A stretch of 64,000 nt of DNA, taken from Stentor coeruleus. Its lineage: Eukaryota; Ciliophora; Heterotrichea; Heterotrichida; Stentoridae. The stretch is from the NCBI GenBank assembly GCA_001970955.1, contig MPUH01000027.1:93013-157012 (forward strand), in the 5' to 3' direction. This document shows, in pieces, positions 29,309 through 38,827 of the stretch. The notes below the pieces were generated by a model. It was not told where the DNA came from and searched no databases. It was given only the letters and a program-made list of their open reading frames with translations. Position 1 is the stretch's first letter. The number at the start of each line of letters is the position of its first letter. Both the position numbers and the translations under genes were made by a program.

Positions 29309-29947
29309 ATGGTTCAAGTTTGGGGACTTGACAAAAAAATCTGGCACTTTATCAACTTTATTTTACTCATCTTAAGCTTTGCCTTTCTTATTGGGGCAAT
29401 GGATTATGATCATTGGTTCTCACAATACATTCTTATAGGAACAGCAAAATCCAAATTAGAAGGTGGTTTAATATTTCCTTTAGATAAAAGCGATACATAC
29501 AAAAAATATTATGATGACTGTAAAAACTCTTATTATGGATCTGGATTCTGTGATGAATTAGAAGCCTTCTATAATGCTGGAGTAGTTTATATATTATTCG
29601 ACACTTTAGCTAGTGTGATTATTGTATTAATTACAGTAATCATAATATTTGATTTTTTCAGAATATCACTTTTGAAGAACTGTTTGACATTAAAAAAATC
29701 TTCAATTTTATTGTTTATTGTATGTGTCTTGCACTTTTTAGCATTTGTAATATGGGCAGGTGTGGTAAAGTTGAGTTTTACAAAATGCACGTATGACTAT
29801 CCGATACATGAAAGGCATAGTGTTTGTGGGTATGGTGGTGCTGCTTTTGCCTTGTGGAATGTTTTCTTCTTTGTGATTTTTTCAGTTTATTACCATATGT
29901 TGGTTAGGAAGATTGATATGGAAGAGATGAGGTATGAACGTATTTAG
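29309..29947 (+). CDS. Four-span membrane protein, claudin/PMP22-like topology
   Basis: 212 aa. Four hydrophobic helices lie at about 12-30, 93-117, 129-151 and 182-203, with both termini cytosolic. The first loop is the longest and contains a Trp (DHWFSQ), a GGLIFP segment and two Cys nine residues apart (DDCKNSYYGSGFC). This recalls the W...GLW...C...C pattern of claudin-type loops. The second loop also has two Cys (FTKCTY ... SVCGYGG). The resemblance is topological; homology to claudins is not established. Such families occur in many ciliates as surface or vesicle membrane proteins. Confidence 0.7.
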   Translation: MVQVWGLDKKIWHFINFILLILSFAFLIGAMDYDHWFSQYILIGTAKSKLEGGLIFPLDKSDTYKKYYDDCKNSYYGSGFCDELEAFYNAGVVYILFDTLASVIIVLITVIIIFDFFRISLLKNCLTLKKSSILLFIVCVLHFLAFVIWAGVVKLSFTKCTYDYPIHERHSVCGYGGAAFALWNVFFFVIFSVYYHMLVRKIDMEEMRYERI

Positions 29948-30014
29948 TTAATCATATGAATTAGTTGTTTAAATATATATTATATAGATTATATCTTCAA
30001 ATAAATTGAACTTT

Positions 30015-30179
30015 TTTTTGTATTAAATATGCGAGTTTGTGTTAAATATGCTTAAGGTTAATAGTATAAATACTGTATAGTTTTATTTGGTTATNGGTAT
30101 TTTTGTATTAAATATGCGAGTTTGTGTTAAATATGCTTAAGGTTAATAGTATAAATACTGTATAGTTTTATTTGGTTAT
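30015..30179. other. Single-N gap flanked by an exact 80-nt duplication
   Basis: The 80 nt at 30015-30094 recur identically at 30100-30179, separated by one N (30095) and four bases. This is the pattern of two overlapping contig ends placed side by side instead of merged. Probably an assembly artefact, so one copy should be ignored. Confidence 0.85.
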
Positions 30180-30383
30180 GGGATATTTAGTATTTTTAAC
30201 TTCTGGGATTTTAAAAGAGTAAGATTGAGAGTCTGGTTAATAGGATTGATATTGGGGCTATATGTTTATTAGGATTTATCGAAAATATTATGTAGAAATT
30301 GCTCCTGATGATTCAAATAATAAACAACTTCACCTTATATTGTATTTATTAAATATGGAGAAAAACATATAGGAAAATCAGTT

Positions 30384-30533
30384 AAAAGTCAAGTGACACT
30401 AAATCTAACTAATACAGCTTTTTAGTAAAGCATTTATTCAGACTTAATTATAAAAAGTAAAGTGATACTAAATCTAATAATACAGCTTTTTAGTAAAGCA
30501 TTTATTTAGACTTAATTATAAAAAGCCAAGTGC
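30384..30533. repeat. Tandem repeat of about 69 bp, two copies plus a fragment
   Basis: The unit contains cagctttttagtaaagcatt and begins with aaaagtcaagtg. The second copy starts 69 nt later with a few substitutions and one small deletion. A partial third unit (aaaagccaagtg) starts 68 nt after that. It is non-coding in all frames. Confidence 0.8.
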
Positions 30534-31241
30534 TTAAGATCTTAAAACAGTCAACCTAAGATATTATAGATAAAAGCAACAAACCTTATATTCAGTTTTC
30601 AGCTAATGGACAGAGAAAGTAAAGCAACCCTTTTATATATTTTATCTGATTATCTTACAGAATTCAACACTAAAAGTTTAAAGTTGGATACACTATATCT
30701 TGGATAGTTTTAACAGTCTGAATAGTTTTCAAGTCATCAATTTTTAATTGAACTGATTTAATCTTGAGGGTATACTCTTGTAAGCTTCATAAGTACTTGT
30801 TATAGACAAAAATGAAAAGCAAATTTTAGAATTTTATGCTGAGTATTAGAGAATAGGCCCCCATATTATCTTATAAGTAGGATATTTATCCTAATAAGCA
30901 AGTATATCAACTTTGTATAATAGTTTAAAACCAAAACTTTAGTAGAAATTATTAGGGTACTTGGCTAAGTTCATGATAATCAAGCTTTTGCTAGTCAGAA
31001 TGAGTTTTAAAATTGAATTATGGAGTTCAGTAGTAATATGGATTAGCTGGATATTATTTAGAATAAATTTCCCTTGGCAGATTGCAACTTTTAATTTTTT
31101 CTCTCAAGGCTTGCAATGAACTTTCAAGTTTGGAGATTTCCTCAAGCAAACACTTCATATAAAAATAAACCTAAAAATGTTGCATCTTATATAATAATAC
31201 AAATATTTATCAATCCCTTAAAAGTATATTAAAATTTATAA

Positions 31242-31769
31242 ATGTCAGAAAGCAGCTTATTTTTAGCAAGAAATGATTATCCATCTCTTGTACATACACT
31301 TATATCCCTATTACAAAACCAAATATTACAGTTGATTAAACTACATGGAATAGATAAAGCTTGGTCTTCAAAATTCAGCGCAGTTTACAATAAGATGATA
31401 AACTTTGAAATTAACCATATTCATGAACCTAGTTATTCACAGTCTACTAAAGATCTTTACAGTTTTCTTAATAGGAATATCCCAAGCCAGCATTCAGTAA
31501 GATCAAGGGCAACATCAATAAATCATGTTAATCAGAAGCCAAGACCTAAGAGTATATACAATCACATCTCATTTACATCTGGAATGTATCCTTCTAATAT
31601 TACACCAAGGACTAATAAAAATTCAGCTAATGTATATTATTCTAGAATTATGAATAATTTCCTTAACAACAAACAAAGCCCAATCAAAGTCCAGAAAAAA
31701 AAACCCCCTCGTGGTGCTGAGACCAAAGACTTCTGGATTCTAGGCGATGAGATAAAACATATAGAATAA
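31242..31769 (+). CDS. Hypothetical protein
   Basis: 175 aa. The first ~60 residues are helical (DYPSLVHTLISLLQNQILQL). The remainder is Ser/Asn/Lys-rich and probably disordered, with a short Trp-containing C-terminal motif (ETKDFWILGDEIKHIE) that could be a binding peptide. No family is recognised. It is isolated, with 1.3 kb of non-coding DNA upstream and 0.5 kb downstream. No splice signal seen. Confidence 0.6.
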   Translation: MSESSLFLARNDYPSLVHTLISLLQNQILQLIKLHGIDKAWSSKFSAVYNKMINFEINHIHEPSYSQSTKDLYSFLNRNIPSQHSVRSRATSINHVNQKPRPKSIYNHISFTSGMYPSNITPRTNKNSANVYYSRIMNNFLNNKQSPIKVQKKKPPRGAETKDFWILGDEIKHIE

Positions 31770-32279
31770 TAATAATAAAATGCTCTAAGGATAATTTTCA
31801 CTAAGGAATCATCATTAACCTATCCAGCTTTCTAAAAATATAGCATCCTTCATATATTGCAAATAACCCTTCACGACCTCAAGTCTTAATATTCCTATCT
31901 ATTAAAAATAGTATTAAGCTATTCTCTTAAAGCTAACCCATTTATTAAATTAAACCTATATTTCCAAAACTAATCCAAACTTAGCCTTATCCATTGTTCA
32001 TCCTGTAGATTGTCACTAAAAGTTACTACATTATCACATGATCGAATACATCATAGTCCACCTCACAATAACAAAAATTACTCCATAATCTATTAATCTA
32101 AGTAATCACCACAAATATCCATAATGTTATATCCATTAATACCAAATTAATATTCCAATGTGATCTGTTTAGTATCTGGTGACGCTCTGTGGGCTATCAA
32201 TAGCACAAAAACCATTCAAGGCAAAATCGTATTTCAATCTTTGTATAATCGCTACAAAAAATAAAAAAAATCTAAAATA
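31770..32279. other. Intergenic with a small GC-elevated island
   Basis: 510 nt between convergent genes. The part at about 32160-32240 is richer in G and C than its surroundings. It reads semi-openly on the minus strand but with several stops. No RNA or protein family could be assigned. Confidence 0.4.
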
Positions 32280-33389
32280 TTAATTTGGTGGCAACTCATT
32301 AAGGACACTTGTAAAAGGTGTAGCATTACGAGAATGCGTATCAATCGCTGAAATCTCATCAGCATCCGTTCCCTGCATTATATCCGAATAAAGTTTTATA
32401 AAATTAAACTCGCTACCCTGATAAGAATCAAGTTTTTCTTCTTCTAAAGACCTCACTTGTTCGATTCTCACAAGTTTATACCTTTCTTCCAACTCATACT
32501 TATCAATTTCAATACCTTTTTCTTTAAGTTTTTTCTGATAAAAAAGTATCGCTTTTTCACTTTCAAGCAAAAGCAGAGTTTCTTCATAATTATGTGAAAG
32601 ATCAACCCCAGCGTTTATCACAAGGTAAACTAAGCTTTCATAAAAGTCTTTAAAATTTTTCTTTTTATTTGAAGCTGCAAGAATTTGTACAGCATTTTCA
32701 CCAAGTTTATTTAAAAGACGAAAATTTGTCTGGCATGTTGTATGAAGGAAACGAATCATAGTATAATTTCCTGTACGACATGATATTAAAGAACAGTTTT
32801 CCCCTGAGTTTTCATCTTGATAATCAAGATCTAGAGTATATGGTATTATAGCTTTTTCTTTAAAGTATTTGTGGATATGAGAAATTATATTCATGTTACC
32901 AATTTCGCATGCTTTATGGATTGGAGTATAAGTCGAAATTATGATTTTTGGTTTTACTACTTCGGTATTGCTTGTGAAATTTAAACTTTGGCTTACTTCT
33001 TCGATTAATGGACAGTATTCGAAAGATTTTTCATAGTATGGAAGGTAATAGTCTAGGATGTCGACACAGTTTCGAGTACAGATTAGGTCGATTGCACTTG
33101 TTTTTTGATCCAGGAAGATTTTTTCCATGGATTCTAGGCTGGCGTTAAGGCTTTTATGAATAAATTTAAAACAGTTGAGTGAATTGTGAAATAAGGATAG
33201 GCCTAAGAGATTTGTTCGTAGGTCTTTGATCATGAAGTAAGCATTGTTTATGTTTTCGATGTTGCTAGCAAACTCTCCGGACCTTGAAATGAACTCCAAG
33301 TCAAGCACATCGTTATTTTCCACAACTCTCTGCACTTTAGTAAACAACGTATCTTGCTCAACAGTTTTTTTGACTAAACAAGCACCCAT
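32280..33389 (-). CDS. Ankyrin-repeat protein with an N-terminal acylation signal
   Basis: 369 aa. The N terminus MGACLVKK fits N-myristoylation on Gly2 with Cys4 as a palmitoylation site, so membrane attachment is likely. Ankyrin-type helices run through ~55-260; the clearest is YTPIHKACEIGNMNIISHIH at ~154-173, followed by NCSLISCRTGNYTMIRFLHT. The C-terminal third is a charged helix and an acidic tail. Ankyrin repeats mediate protein binding; the partner is unknown. It follows VTA1 on the same strand with 39 nt between its start and the VTA1 stop. Confidence 0.8.
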   Translation of the reverse strand: MGACLVKKTVEQDTLFTKVQRVVENNDVLDLEFISRSGEFASNIENINNAYFMIKDLRTNLLGLSLFHNSLNCFKFIHKSLNASLESMEKIFLDQKTSAIDLICTRNCVDILDYYLPYYEKSFEYCPLIEEVSQSLNFTSNTEVVKPKIIISTYTPIHKACEIGNMNIISHIHKYFKEKAIIPYTLDLDYQDENSGENCSLISCRTGNYTMIRFLHTTCQTNFRLLNKLGENAVQILAASNKKKNFKDFYESLVYLVINAGVDLSHNYEETLLLLESEKAILFYQKKLKEKGIEIDKYELEERYKLVRIEQVRSLEEEKLDSYQGSEFNFIKLYSDIMQGTDADEISAIDTHSRNATPFTSVLNELPPN

Positions 33390-33428
33390 TTATCTTACTT
33401 CTTCACTACCATTTTTAGCAATACCTAT

Positions 33429-34466
33429 CTAACCCACATTCAAGCTTTCAATGCATTTAATCGCATTCTGAAAAGCGATAATTGCTTGTTGAAAATTCTT
33501 ATAATCCAATTCTAGTATCCCATTTGTCCCGAATTTCTTCGCTTGATCTAAAATTTTCCTTTGTTCAGGGGTAATCGCACTCTTATTTGATGCAGTCCTT
33601 CTTTCTGGAACATCTTTTTTAGCAAAAACAGGTGCTGGTCTCTGTGGTTCTGGTTCAGGAGTTTTAAAATTATTTTTTGGTGGATTTGGCATTGTAGGTT
33701 TAGTGTTTTCAGGAACATTTGCAGGGAAATAACTAGTATTTTGTGGTAAAGTTGGGGCACTTGGGGGTAAATAATTGATGTTTTGTGGTAAACTTGGAGC
33801 ACTTGATGGGAAATAAGTGTTGTTTGGAGGTATACTTGGAGCACTTGATGGGATAAAAGAATTATTTGGTGGATTTGGTGCTGAATTCATGTTATTTGGA
33901 GCTTTGGGGATACTTTCTGTTGGGAAATTCCCTATTGGCTGATTGCTACGAACTGGGGCTGGAGCTTTTTTCTCTTCGTTTCCACGTTCATTTGGTCCTC
34001 CGGGTAGAGGTTTTTCTCCTTTTTTTATAGCTTTTAAAATATCTGCAGCTTTCCATTTGCAGTAGATCCTTTTTTCTTCCCAATCTTGTGGGATTTCTTG
34101 AAAAACATTAAAAGCTTCGATAAAGTAGCTTAGGATCAAGAACTTCTGCGCTGTTGCCTTTGTTGAGCCTGTTTTTCTATCGTCAGTATCAGCAGAAATA
34201 AAAAGCATTGTGATGAATTTTTCGTACTGTTCCTTTGGATTCTGTATACTCGCTATAGTTTTTTGTTTTTCTTCCATGACTCCAAGCATTTTTCCTAAAT
34301 AATTATCAACATTTTGGATTCCAGGATTTTGCTTTCTAAAATCAAAAGCTAGAGACATGGCATATCTAAATGTATAAAACGAAACTACAGCATCAGCATT
34401 TTTCATCTCTTCTGACCTAATCAGAAACGGTTTGATATTAGCAATTTCCTCAGGAATGCCTTCCAT
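33429..34466 (-). CDS. VTA1: Vta1/LIP5, ESCRT-III-associated cofactor of Vps4
   Basis: 345 aa. Residues ~1-160 are the tandem-MIT N-terminal domain (EIANIKPFLIRSEEMKNADA, VSFYTFRYAMSLAFDFR, FNVFQEIPQDWEEKRIYCKW, then KAADILKAIKKGEKP). A Pro/Asn-rich linker (~165-295) includes four imperfect 15-residue repeats with the core SAPSxPxN. The last ~50 residues are the C-terminal helical domain that binds and stimulates the Vps4 ATPase (EQRKILDQAKKFGTNGILEL ... AIIAFQNAIKCIESL). Vta1 promotes Vps4 assembly during multivesicular body sorting and other ESCRT-dependent membrane scission. All diagnostic regions are present. Confidence 0.93.
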   Translation of the reverse strand: MEGIPEEIANIKPFLIRSEEMKNADAVVSFYTFRYAMSLAFDFRKQNPGIQNVDNYLGKMLGVMEEKQKTIASIQNPKEQYEKFITMLFISADTDDRKTGSTKATAQKFLILSYFIEAFNVFQEIPQDWEEKRIYCKWKAADILKAIKKGEKPLPGGPNERGNEEKKAPAPVRSNQPIGNFPTESIPKAPNNMNSAPNPPNNSFIPSSAPSIPPNNTYFPSSAPSLPQNINYLPPSAPTLPQNTSYFPANVPENTKPTMPNPPKNNFKTPEPEPQRPAPVFAKKDVPERRTASNKSAITPEQRKILDQAKKFGTNGILELDYKNFQQAIIAFQNAIKCIESLNVG

Positions 34467-34519
34467 TTAATAATAAACCTATTTTCTCTCCCTACATAAT
34501 ATATGAAATATCACTTAAC

Positions 34520-36178
34520 TTATATATCCCCACTAGCTATGCATTTCACATCAATATCCTCATCATTTTTTAGTTTTTCCTGACTGACTTTCAAAACTTC
34601 AATATATTTTATAGGAACAGTCCAGTTTAATATGCATATACAAAGCTTAGCAACACAGATCCTTACATTTACAACTTTATCTTCAGTAAGCCTTTGAATA
34701 ATAATGATAATCTCATCACCAAAAGCTTCAAAATCGAGTTTTGTGTATAATTCAATCAGAAGATTCAGGCTTGTTATTCTATTAATATAGCAGTCGCATT
34801 TGCTTTTTTCAAGGATCTCAGGAAAAATGTGCGTTTGCATCCATTTTGAAGAAAAAAAGTCAGTGATTTTCGATATAGACTGTATAGCTTCACTACGCAC
34901 AGCATGGACTAAATCATTTAAAGACTTGAGTAAATACTTATATAAAAACTGCATAAAAAAATCACACCCAAGGTCTTTACCAAGTTTAGGTAAAAGACTT
35001 AAAGATTTTATACGAATTTTCCACATTTTATGTTCTAAAAGTTTGATTATAACAGGAAGGACATTTGATTCAATAAACTCTATACTTGTAACCAAAAGAA
35101 CACAATCTATATTTTCTATAAGGGCAACTTCATAATCATAATTACTTGGCTCGGATAATAAGTTTTTAACTATGCTGAGAAGGTATTCCTGACAGTTTTC
35201 TTTACCAACCAATGGACAAAGGCGTAAGATGCTGTTAACAATACTTATATTCAAATTTGGTAATTGTAATACAACATCCCTAACAACGTTTAAGATATTC
35301 ACATATTGGGCTGATTGATTTTCATTCTGTCTAGCAAAAACTTCCTCCAAACATAAAAACGCCATAGTTTTCACTTCAGCCTCCTCATCATTAAGATACA
35401 CCAAAAGCGCTTGGCATATTCTCTGGGTGTTGTTTTCATTCATCAGCATCGAAAGGCTTTTTGCTATATAATACCTAACCTTCCAACTTTTATCTCTAAG
35501 CAAATTCTCTTTATCAGTCACATCAAGTTTTAATACCCCAGCTAGGTCCACAGCATAAATCCTTACCAAATCTTCAGAATCATCAGCAAACAAGCCGAAA
35601 AACACTTCAAACCCTTGATTTCTAGAATTTTTACTAACTAAATTCTGAACTGCAGAACTGATTCTAATCCTCATATCAATACTCCCAGAAGTAAACAAAT
35701 TAACCATCAAGTTTATATACTGTAATTGAAGATTCATTGACACATCAGTAAAGAAAATTTCAATCAAATCCACTGCTGAGTATATAGCAAATTTGTTTAC
35801 TGACTGGACTAAATCATTAATTACATCTGAAAGATAATTTTCAGTTAAACTATAAAATATTAACAATTGAGCTATAGCATTGACTGCAGCTAAACGTACA
35901 GTATCATCAATAATACTCGCGAGGATTTTTAAAGGAAGGAATAAGCATAAAACATAACCTTGTGAATGTATTTTATCTTTAAGCTTGATAAGTTGTGTGA
36001 TTATTATAAGAAGAAGTTCTTCAGAATCATCTAAATATTTTACTAGTCTTGGAATGATAACTTCAGCGATTTCTTGTTCGTTTAAGTCAATATCGCTTAT
36101 GATTTCTATAGACTTGGATCTATGCTTTGTATCAGGGTTGTCAAAAGCTAAGCATATAGAGTCAAGAGTATGTTCCAT
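34520..36178 (-). CDS. HEAT-repeat protein, divergent PP2A scaffold (A/PR65) type
   Basis: 552 aa made almost entirely of ~39-residue HEAT repeats. The last third is closest to PR65: repeats with KMWKIRIKSLSLLPKLGKDL, LVHAVRSEAIQSISKI and KVVNVRICVAKL, with the order and spacing of the PP2A A subunit, and a comparable length (PR65 is about 590 aa). The A subunit holds the catalytic and regulatory subunits together. Divergence in the N-terminal half leaves open a related HEAT scaffold such as a PP4 regulator. The start codon at 36178 is only 7 nt from the start of the divergent gene at 36186. Confidence 0.75.
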   Translation of the reverse strand: MEHTLDSICLAFDNPDTKHRSKSIEIISDIDLNEQEIAEVIIPRLVKYLDDSEELLLIIITQLIKLKDKIHSQGYVLCLFLPLKILASIIDDTVRLAAVNAIAQLLIFYSLTENYLSDVINDLVQSVNKFAIYSAVDLIEIFFTDVSMNLQLQYINLMVNLFTSGSIDMRIRISSAVQNLVSKNSRNQGFEVFFGLFADDSEDLVRIYAVDLAGVLKLDVTDKENLLRDKSWKVRYYIAKSLSMLMNENNTQRICQALLVYLNDEEAEVKTMAFLCLEEVFARQNENQSAQYVNILNVVRDVVLQLPNLNISIVNSILRLCPLVGKENCQEYLLSIVKNLLSEPSNYDYEVALIENIDCVLLVTSIEFIESNVLPVIIKLLEHKMWKIRIKSLSLLPKLGKDLGCDFFMQFLYKYLLKSLNDLVHAVRSEAIQSISKITDFFSSKWMQTHIFPEILEKSKCDCYINRITSLNLLIELYTKLDFEAFGDEIIIIIQRLTEDKVVNVRICVAKLCICILNWTVPIKYIEVLKVSQEKLKNDEDIDVKCIASGDI

Positions 36179-36185
36179 TATTAAA

Positions 36186-36599
36186 ATGTTAGCGGATAAA
36201 CCTAGACAGACTATTTTACTTAAGCCTTATAAAAATTTCCCTGTATGTAGGTCATTAAGTAAAATTATAATACCGTTGACAGTGAAGAATTTACATTTAT
36301 ATAATAGATCAATTCATCACTCGCAGAAACAACTTGAGTTGGTGACAAGTTCGAATTTTGTTATTAAAAAACACAAACCTATAGCTAATCCTTGGAAAGA
36401 ATATAGTCTGATGAACCCTATTAAATGTAATAAGTTGGTTGTTAGAAGGATGAAAGTTAACTCGTTGAGTCCGTATAAAATATTGGCTGATAAGAGTAAT
36501 TGTAATAGCAGACTGAGGACGAGGATGAGGATTATAAAGAAAAATACTAGTGTCCCACTGATACAGGAGAGGGTAGATTCTTTGTCTGGATGGGTGTGA
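36186..36599 (+). CDS. Basic hypothetical protein
   Basis: 137 aa from ATG 36186. The frame is open further upstream, but that part is the antisense of the PP2A-like gene and is discarded. The product is rich in Lys, Arg, Ser and Ile with no Asp/Glu-rich part (pI clearly high). It ends in a TGA stop, one of few in this window. No domain is recognised; a nucleic-acid-binding or structural role is possible from charge alone. It runs head-to-head with the HEAT gene (7 nt between starts) and convergent with the kinesin (74 nt between stops). Confidence 0.55.
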   Translation: MLADKPRQTILLKPYKNFPVCRSLSKIIIPLTVKNLHLYNRSIHHSQKQLELVTSSNFVIKKHKPIANPWKEYSLMNPIKCNKLVVRRMKVNSLSPYKILADKSNCNSRLRTRMRIIKKNTSVPLIQERVDSLSGWV

Positions 36600-36673
36600 A
36601 ATAATTAACTATGCTTATAAAAAAAAAAAATCATTATCATAACCAGTTTTTCTCTAGCCACACATCACTTATT

Positions 36674-38050
36674 TCATTTATTCTGCAAATTAGCAATGAT
36701 TATGTTAAGTCTGGCAATTTCCCCTTGCAAATACTGAATCATATGCGTGAACTTCGCAACAAGTTCCCTTTGTTTTTCTTCACACTTGCATTCTTCATGC
36801 ATTAAAGAATTAGCCATATAAGAATTTTCCCCCATTATCGGTGATGGTGAGAACTGTATTTTATTCTTAAGTTGATCTAATTCTTGTCTAAGTTGATGAT
36901 TATGAGTTTCAAGTAAAAGATTCCTTTGTATAATCCCTTCACTAGACCCTGTGATTTTAAAATCAACATTTTCATTAACTTTAGCATGTGTTCTAACATT
37001 CATAGCTCTTGTAGCGAATAATAATGTTGAATAGCTTTCATCATAATTAGCCAAAGAAGGACCAATACAAGCATAAATACAAGTTTTACTATTGCCTCCT
37101 AATGAATCTGTTAGTAATCTAGTCAATTTACTATCTCTAAAAGGAACATGGTTTATATTATTCCCTTCAGCTAATGCAGCTATACAGTTTCCTAAAGCTG
37201 ATATTGATTTATTTATAGTCTTAGCTTCATTTAATCTTAACCCTTCAGAACCTGATTTAGATAATCTTTCACTACCAGCTAAATCAACTATAGTCAAAAG
37301 TCCTTTTTTAATCCTCCTTTTCTTTGGTGGTCCTTCTTCAATCCACCTTTGTTCTAATGAAATTTGTAATACAGCATGGCTTCTAGAAGAATTTTTATTC
37401 ATAGAAGTTGATGATGTGTTTCTTGATTTAGCAGCATCTGATATCAGCTGCATAACTTCAAATTCATTTTGTACTGAAATTTGTTCAAGCCCGCCAACAA
37501 AAATCCCAGTTTTCGGGTCTTCACGTATTTGTAAACCACCTTTTGTAGGTTTTTCTTTACTAATCAAATCGGTTATGATTTCCATATAGATTTGCATAAA
37601 TGCTACTGTTACTTGAAACTGTGCCTCATCAATGTTTTTACGTATGTAATTGAAAATATGCTGCATAGATCTTGGTACAATACCTCCTTCATTATGGTTT
37701 TCATAACCATATGATTCAATTGCTGGCTTTGAACCAAAGACTGTAAATGTTTTACCGCTACCTGTTTGCCCATATGCCATAATAGTCCCATTATAGCCTT
37801 CAATAACTTCATTTACAACATTTTGTCCTACAAGTTCATAGGATTCTTCTTGAGTGATTTCTGAGGATAAAACTTGATCTACTTGGAACTCTCTATCATC
37901 ATAATAGGGTTTTGTTAGGGAAATACACTTTTTGTCTTCGTAGAATTTTGTACATATTGTTGGATTACTTTCAGATGACTTTTTTTGTAAGGAGTAGTCT
38001 TCTTTTATTAGAGGTCGAACTCTTACATATACTGAAAGTCGACTTTCCAT
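36674..38050 (-). CDS. Kinesin, N-terminal motor with short coiled coil
   Basis: 458 aa from the ATG at 38050 (MESRLSVYVRVRP), where kinesin homology begins. An in-frame extension to 38236 has untranslated-like composition. The motor domain (~5-350) shows the P-loop AYGQTGSGKT (92-101), switch I NKNSSRSHA, switch II VDLAGSERLSKSG and the alpha-4/L12 region NHVPFRDSKLTRLLTDSLGG. The end of the motor (LLFATRAMNVRTHAKVNE) is reminiscent of the armadillo-repeat (ARK) and similar ungrouped kinesins. Only ~100 residues follow, with a short coiled coil (LVAKFTHMIQYLQGEIARLN) and no cargo domain. All catalytic motifs are intact, so it should be a plus-end type motor. The class is uncertain. Confidence 0.92.
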   Translation of the reverse strand: MESRLSVYVRVRPLIKEDYSLQKKSSESNPTICTKFYEDKKCISLTKPYYDDREFQVDQVLSSEITQEESYELVGQNVVNEVIEGYNGTIMAYGQTGSGKTFTVFGSKPAIESYGYENHNEGGIVPRSMQHIFNYIRKNIDEAQFQVTVAFMQIYMEIITDLISKEKPTKGGLQIREDPKTGIFVGGLEQISVQNEFEVMQLISDAAKSRNTSSTSMNKNSSRSHAVLQISLEQRWIEEGPPKKRRIKKGLLTIVDLAGSERLSKSGSEGLRLNEAKTINKSISALGNCIAALAEGNNINHVPFRDSKLTRLLTDSLGGNSKTCIYACIGPSLANYDESYSTLLFATRAMNVRTHAKVNENVDFKITGSSEGIIQRNLLLETHNHQLRQELDQLKNKIQFSPSPIMGENSYMANSLMHEECKCEEKQRELVAKFTHMIQYLQGEIARLNIIIANLQNK

Positions 38051-38368
38051 ATAATAATTATTTATTTTTGGATTTGAAGTTTTATTAGTAAGTTTGATAT
38101 TGGTTGTCATGTAAGAATAAAAGTTTTTAAGAGCTTTATGGTTGAAAAATAAGGAAATAAGAGATGTTATGATTTGTTTGGAGATAGATGAGATATTTTT
38201 AATATATGGATGCTTTATACTTAAAGGAAGATGCAAAAGTCTGAATTTAATTAAAGTAATCTAGAAGTTTTGATAATGATTAGAATATTGTTGGCGTAAT
38301 ATATAAACAATTATATAAAATAAATATATAAATACTTATTTTCAACATATAATTGATTATTAGAAAGT

Positions 38369-38827
38369 TTATATGTTGAATTTATCAAAAACCAGTTTGA
38401 GCTTATATTTTTGAGGCTCTTTTATTGGTGGTAATTCTATCACTTCAAGTCTTTCTTCAATAATTTCAATTTCAGTTTCTTTAATATCATGAAGGATATC
38501 AGTAAGCTAAATAAATTTTACTTTAATCCAGTGATGTTTTTCTTGATTAATATATCTTTCAATTGTGTTATGAATTCTTTTATGCGCTGAAAGGACACTT
38601 CCTTGTCTGAATCTCAAGCCACATCCAGGACTCTTACAAATATAAGGTAGCTCTCCAGTATGAGTAAATTCATGTTCTTTCAAATTTTGCTTTGATGAAA
38701 GCATTTTGCTACAATAGCTACATTTGAACTTGATTGAGTTTGTTTTACATACATTTTTATGCTTGATGAAAGTATCTTCTGTCGAAAAAGATTTCGAGCA
38801 CCCATCGCAACGATATCTGCTTTCCAT
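38369..38827 (-). CDS. C2H2 zinc-finger protein, small
   Basis: Exons 38827-38522 and 38506-38369; 147 aa. Three zinc fingers lie near the N terminus: YRCDGCSKSFSTEDTF ... H-x3-C (C2HC), FKCSYCSKMLSSKQNL ... H-x3-H, and YICKSPGCGLRFRQGS ... H-x3-H. The linker TGELPY between fingers 2 and 3 is close to the canonical TGEKPY. Exon 2 adds a 45-residue acidic then basic tail. Likely a nuclear DNA-binding protein. The octamer ATGCTTAT sits 2 nt upstream of the start codon. Confidence 0.85.
38507..38521 (-). other. 15-nt intron in the C2H2 gene
   Basis: GTAAAATTTATTTAG on the minus strand, phase 0. It joins HHWIK to LTDILHD, and 45 codons remain open to TAA. Confidence 0.85.

Larger units (their letters stand above)
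29948..31241. other. Intergenic with an assembly gap and a tandem repeat
   Basis: 1.3 kb without a supported gene. It contains a single N at 30095 flanked by an 80-nt exact duplication and a 69-bp tandem repeat at 30384-30533, described separately. The rest is AT-rich with no clear ORF. Confidence 0.6.

Noticed and set aside
32160-32185. Resemblance to the U2 snRNA segment GTTTAATATCTGATACG
   Set aside because: The branch-site recognition segment (GTAGTA) and the 5' end of U2 are absent.
35985-36185. N-terminal extension of the basic protein at 36186
   Set aside because: This part is the antisense of the PP2A-like HEAT gene, so the ATG at 36186 is preferred.
38051-38236. 62-residue N-terminal extension of the kinesin
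   Set aside because: Composition is like untranslated DNA, and kinesin homology starts at the downstream ATG.
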